A DNA stretch of 53,530 nucleotides from contig WRBL01000003.1 in NCBI GenBank assembly GCA_009784565.1, positions 1-53,530 on the forward strand, given 5' to 3'. The first letter of the stretch is position 1. The number at the start of each line of letters is the position of its first letter. A program made the translations under genes and the position numbers. A model generated the notes under the pieces. It saw only the letters and a list, made by a program, of their open reading frames with translations. It did no database searches and was not told where the DNA came from. Positions 51,041 to 53,530 of the stretch are shown here, piece by piece. The DNA comes from Streptosporangiales bacterium. Its GTDB lineage: Bacteria; Actinomycetota; Actinomycetes; Streptosporangiales; Streptosporangiaceae.

Positions 51041-52159
51041 GTGGCCTACGAGAGCGATGCCGAGCCGATCAAGCTGGGCTACCTGTTCGATTTCAAGCTT
51101 CCCGAGGGCTATCCGCCCGAGATGCGAGCTGACCTGACCCGGCCGTTCGAGATGGTCTTCGCCGCGGGACTGGCCGACGGGCTCATCGACCGCCCCGTCG
51201 AGATCGTGTTCCGCGAGGTGGAGGGGCTGCCGAAGGGCAGCGCCAAGGCGGTCATCGACGCCTACGGTTCCCTGGCCGATGAGGGATGCCTGGCCGTGTT
51301 CGGCCCCTCGATCACCGACAACACCGTCCCGGTCCGGGAAGAGATCGAACGGCGCTTCCGGGTCCCGGCGATCAGCTGCACCGGCTCGGAGGACTGGCTA
51401 GGGGAGTGGACGTTCGCGCTCCCGCAGGGCTCGATGACCGACGAGCCCGTGTTCTGGGCTCACCTGCTGGCCCAGGGCGGTCATACTCAGGTCGGCGCGC
51501 TCGTCGAGCAGTCGCTGGTCGGGGAGAGCTACATCGGCAACTTCCGCCGGGCCTGCCGCGACGCCGGGATCGCGATCGTGGCCGAAGAGCAGATCCCGCA
51601 GACCGCCGCCGACATCTCCGGCCAGGTCCGCCGCCTCCGCGACGCCAAGGCGGACGCCATCGTCCACTGCGGCTTCGGGTTCGGGGCCCTCGGCGCCAAC
51701 CCGGTCCTGGAGGCGCTGGGCTGGGACCCGCCCCGCTTCATGGGCACCGCCTTCCAGAACGCCTGGATCAACCCCCGGCTCTGGCAGGCGCTGGTCGGCT
51801 GGACCGGGCTCGACCAGTACGACGAGGGCAACCTCGTCGGGCAGCGGTTCCTCGACTCCTACCAGGCGGAGTGCGGGCGGCGGCCGGAGTACTGCGTCCC
51901 GGTCTGCAACCGCGACTTCGCCACGGTGCTGCTGCACGCCTTCGCCGGGGCCCGCCCGCTCACCCCGCGCGGGGTGAAGGAGGCCCTGGAGCGGGTGAAG
52001 ATGCTGCCCGCCGCGGCGGGGTCGCCCGGGACCCGGCTGTCCTTCGGCAAATGGCAGCGCCGCGGGTGGGTGGGCGCGGGCTACCTGGTGGCCCGGCAAC
52101 TCGACCCGGACGGCGTCACCACCCATCGTGTAGGGCGTTTCGGAGAGGAACAGGCATGA
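51041..52159 (+). CDS. LivK-like periplasmic-binding-fold protein, no signal peptide
   Basis: 372 residues. The fold is that of leucine-type binding proteins (LGYLFDFKLPEGYP..., AVFGPSITDNTVPVREEIERR, RVPAISCTGSEDW, FMGTAFQNAWINP). It differs from a normal ABC-transporter receptor: neither GTG 51041 nor 50984 gives a signal peptide or lipobox, and no ABC permease or ATPase lies near. It may act in the cytoplasm as a ligand carrier or sensor for a hydrophobic acid. Its stop overlaps the AveC-like start (ATGA). The start at 51041 is chosen from promoter and Shine-Dalgarno; 50984 remains the longer alternative. Confidence 0.83.
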   Translation: MAYESDAEPIKLGYLFDFKLPEGYPPEMRADLTRPFEMVFAAGLADGLIDRPVEIVFREVEGLPKGSAKAVIDAYGSLADEGCLAVFGPSITDNTVPVREEIERRFRVPAISCTGSEDWLGEWTFALPQGSMTDEPVFWAHLLAQGGHTQVGALVEQSLVGESYIGNFRRACRDAGIAIVAEEQIPQTAADISGQVRRLRDAKADAIVHCGFGFGALGANPVLEALGWDPPRFMGTAFQNAWINPRLWQALVGWTGLDQYDEGNLVGQRFLDSYQAECGRRPEYCVPVCNRDFATVLLHAFAGARPLTPRGVKEALERVKMLPAAAGSPGTRLSFGKWQRRGWVGAGYLVARQLDPDGVTTHRVGRFGEEQA

Positions 52160-53256
52160 CCGCTGGTGTTAGCGAACACGAAGTAGGCAGCCCGGATACC
52201 GCCGGCCCCCGGAAACGGGTGCTGACCGCCCTCGGATGGGCCGTGGGAGCCGCCATCGTCGTGCTGATGGCCGTATACGCGCAGCGGGGCCTGGCCCCCG
52301 GGACCCCGGGGGTCGACCGCATCGCGAACCCGGCGGTGCACGGGGCCCCGCGCCCGGTGACCTACCTGCTCGGCTGGCCCCACTGGCTGGGCCTGATGCA
52401 GTGGCTCACCGTCGCGCAGATGGTCGCGCTCGTCGGAGCCGTTACCTGGTACTGGCGGAAGTACCCGCGCCACCCGTACCTGCTGATGGCGATCGCGGCC
52501 ACGGCGGTCGTCTGGATGGACCCGATCATGAACTGGGCGCCGTTCGCCGTCTACAACCCGCAGCTGTGGCACCTGCCGGTGAACTGGCCGCTGGCGTCGG
52601 TGTCGCCCACGATCGAGCCGTTCATCGTGATCGGGTACGCGAGCTTCTACGCCGGCCCGTTCTTCCCCGCGAACTCGCTGCTGCGCAAGCTCCAGGCCCG
52701 CCGGGAGGACTCGTTCGCGGTCCGGCACCCGCTCTGGACCCTGTCCATCCTCATCTTCGTGGTCGGGTTCGTCTACGACGCGATCCTGGAGATCTTCTGC
52801 ATCCGCGCCGGGCTCTACATGTACGACCAGGTGGTCCCGTTCGGCTCGATCTGGAACGGGACGCCGTTCCAGTTCCCGCTGCTGGTCGAGCCCGCGTTCG
52901 TCACGATCATGATGATCCCGGCCGGCCTGCTCCTCTACTCCGCCCGGAACGCCGGGGGCGCCGACGCCCCCGGCCGGGGCGGCGTCGCCCTGACCAACGC
53001 CGAACGGCTCACCCGGCGGCTGCGCCTGCTGCCGCGCCGTCCGGCGCTGGGCACGTTCATCGTGATGTTCGGCCTGCTGATCATCGCCTACTGCGGCTAC
53101 GGGGGCGCGTTCGCGATCCTCAAGGACACCGGGGCCTCCACCTCCGTGGCCTGCCCGTGGCAGTACCCGGAGGCGAAGATCTACGACCCGCTGGGGTACT
53201 ACGCGAAGACCGGCAACTGCGTGCACCCGGCGACCGGGAGCGCGTCTCATGGCTGA
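52156..53256 (+). CDS. AveC-family membrane protein (spirocyclase-like)
   Basis: 366 residues with seven hydrophobic segments, for example VLTALGWAVGAAIVVLMAVY, PYLLMAIAATAVVWMDPIMNW and LSILIFVVGFVYDAILEIF. The family is named for AveC of Streptomyces avermitilis, which helps form the spiroketal of avermectin. Homologs are widespread in actinomycetes outside polyketide loci, and I see no polyketide synthase here. ATG overlaps the preceding stop; the following SDR start overlaps this stop by eight bases. Tight coupling with the binding protein and an SDR suggests a membrane enzyme or carrier for a hydrophobic oxygenated molecule. Confidence 0.82.
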   Translation: MTAGVSEHEVGSPDTAGPRKRVLTALGWAVGAAIVVLMAVYAQRGLAPGTPGVDRIANPAVHGAPRPVTYLLGWPHWLGLMQWLTVAQMVALVGAVTWYWRKYPRHPYLLMAIAATAVVWMDPIMNWAPFAVYNPQLWHLPVNWPLASVSPTIEPFIVIGYASFYAGPFFPANSLLRKLQARREDSFAVRHPLWTLSILIFVVGFVYDAILEIFCIRAGLYMYDQVVPFGSIWNGTPFQFPLLVEPAFVTIMMIPAGLLLYSARNAGGADAPGRGGVALTNAERLTRRLRLLPRRPALGTFIVMFGLLIIAYCGYGGAFAILKDTGASTSVACPWQYPEAKIYDPLGYYAKTGNCVHPATGSASHG

Positions 53257-53530
53257 CCCCCGCACCGTCGTGATCACCGGGGCGTCCCGGGGGCTCGGCC
53301 TGGCCACGGCCGTCCGCCTGCACGGCAGCGGCTGGCACGTGGTGGCCGCGATGCGCTCGCCCGACACCGGGCTGGACCGTCTGCGCGCGGCGACGGGCGC
53401 CGGCCCCGGCGATCCCCGCCTGACGGCGGTGCGCCTGGACCTGGAAGACGCCGCCTCGATCACCAGCGCGGCCAAGGAGATCACGTCCGCCGCCGGGGCG
53501 CCCGACGTCGTCGTGCATAACGCCGCGTTC
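53249..53530 (+). CDS. Short-chain dehydrogenase/reductase, cut by the window end
   Basis: Only the first 94 residues are present. MADPRTVVITGASRGLGLATAVRLHGSGWHVVAAMR is the Rossmann start with TGxxxGxG, and VRLDLEDAAS plus DVVVHNAAF (NAA motif) follow. The ATG overlaps the AveC-like stop by eight bases, so it is third in this operon. It would oxidise or reduce an alcohol of the unknown substrate, in line with the P450 next door. The rest lies outside the window. Confidence 0.85.
   Translation, partial: MADPRTVVITGASRGLGLATAVRLHGSGWHVVAAMRSPDTGLDRLRAATGAGPGDPRLTAVRLDLEDAASITSAAKEITSAAGAPDVVVHNAAF

Noticed and set aside
51041..52159. Branched-chain amino acid ABC transporter operon
   Set aside because: No LivH/LivM permease or LivG/LivF ATPase is present and the binding protein has no export signal.
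52156..53256. Polyketide spiroketal biosynthesis gene cluster
   Set aside because: An AveC-family gene alone does not make one; no ketosynthase, acyltransferase or carrier-protein domain occurs in the window.

Overview
The window is GC-rich, densely packed bacterial DNA. GTG starts, 4-bp ATGA/GTGA gene overlaps, secreted proteins with Ala-rich signal peptides, GlxA-type and AraC regulators, an AveC-family protein and many acyl-CoA enzymes all point to a soil actinomycete. A Streptosporangiales/Thermomonosporaceae-type genome is my guess; the sequence alone does not settle the genus. No rRNA, tRNA, CRISPR array, phage or intact insertion sequence was seen.

Layout. 1-2.5 kb: a secreted lipase, then a small island of hypothetical membrane proteins, visibly less GC-rich, ending in a possible transposase scrap. 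2.5-4.5 kb: an enoyl-CoA hydratase and CaiB/BaiF CoA-transferase pair. 4.6-9.8 kb: a PAP2 phosphatase, then an aromatic-ring block (FAD hydroxylase, single-chain gallate-type extradiol dioxygenase, divergent LysR regulator with a PcaQ-like box). 9.8-13.8 kb: P450, GlxA-like regulator, quinone reductase, HSL-type hydrolase. 13.9-18.8 kb: Kup potassium transporter, sterol-desaturase-like hydroxylase, and a secreted GH54 arabinofuranosidase behind a LacI-type operator. 18.9-23.7 kb: SDR, cupin, PEP-mutase-like lyase, AraC regulator, a small Cys/His protein, M20 dipeptidase.

23.9-43.6 kb is the acyl-CoA core. A very large single-chain biotin-dependent carboxylase is broken by a one-base frameshift at about 27,750. 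Tail-to-tail with it lies an operon of acyl-CoA dehydrogenase, carboxyltransferase, biotin carboxylase and an AtuA-family protein, divergent from an AMP-dependent ligase. After a DoxX-Rieske fusion, a peroxiredoxin and a lactate permease, a TetR regulator follows an enoyl-CoA hydratase, divergent from a second acyl-CoA dehydrogenase. The two divergent promoters carry nearly the same 8-4-8 inverted repeat, so one TetR protein may control both sets. The set resembles the acyclic-terpenoid (Atu) or leucine (Liu) beta-methyl-carboxylation route, but the substrate is unknown.

43.6-53.5 kb: a pyrone-dicarboxylate-lactonase-like hydrolase, an OFA-type MFS transporter, a tandem YbjQ-like protein, a double-TetR regulator, and a cluster of amidohydrolase, P450, LivK-like binding protein without an evident signal peptide, AveC-family membrane protein and SDR (cut by the window end). 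This last cluster is the best candidate for an undescribed system. Two further themes: many starts sit 6-8 bases after a TANNNT box, suggesting leaderless transcripts, and two organic-acid transporter genes share a Crp-like GTGA-N6-TCAC site.
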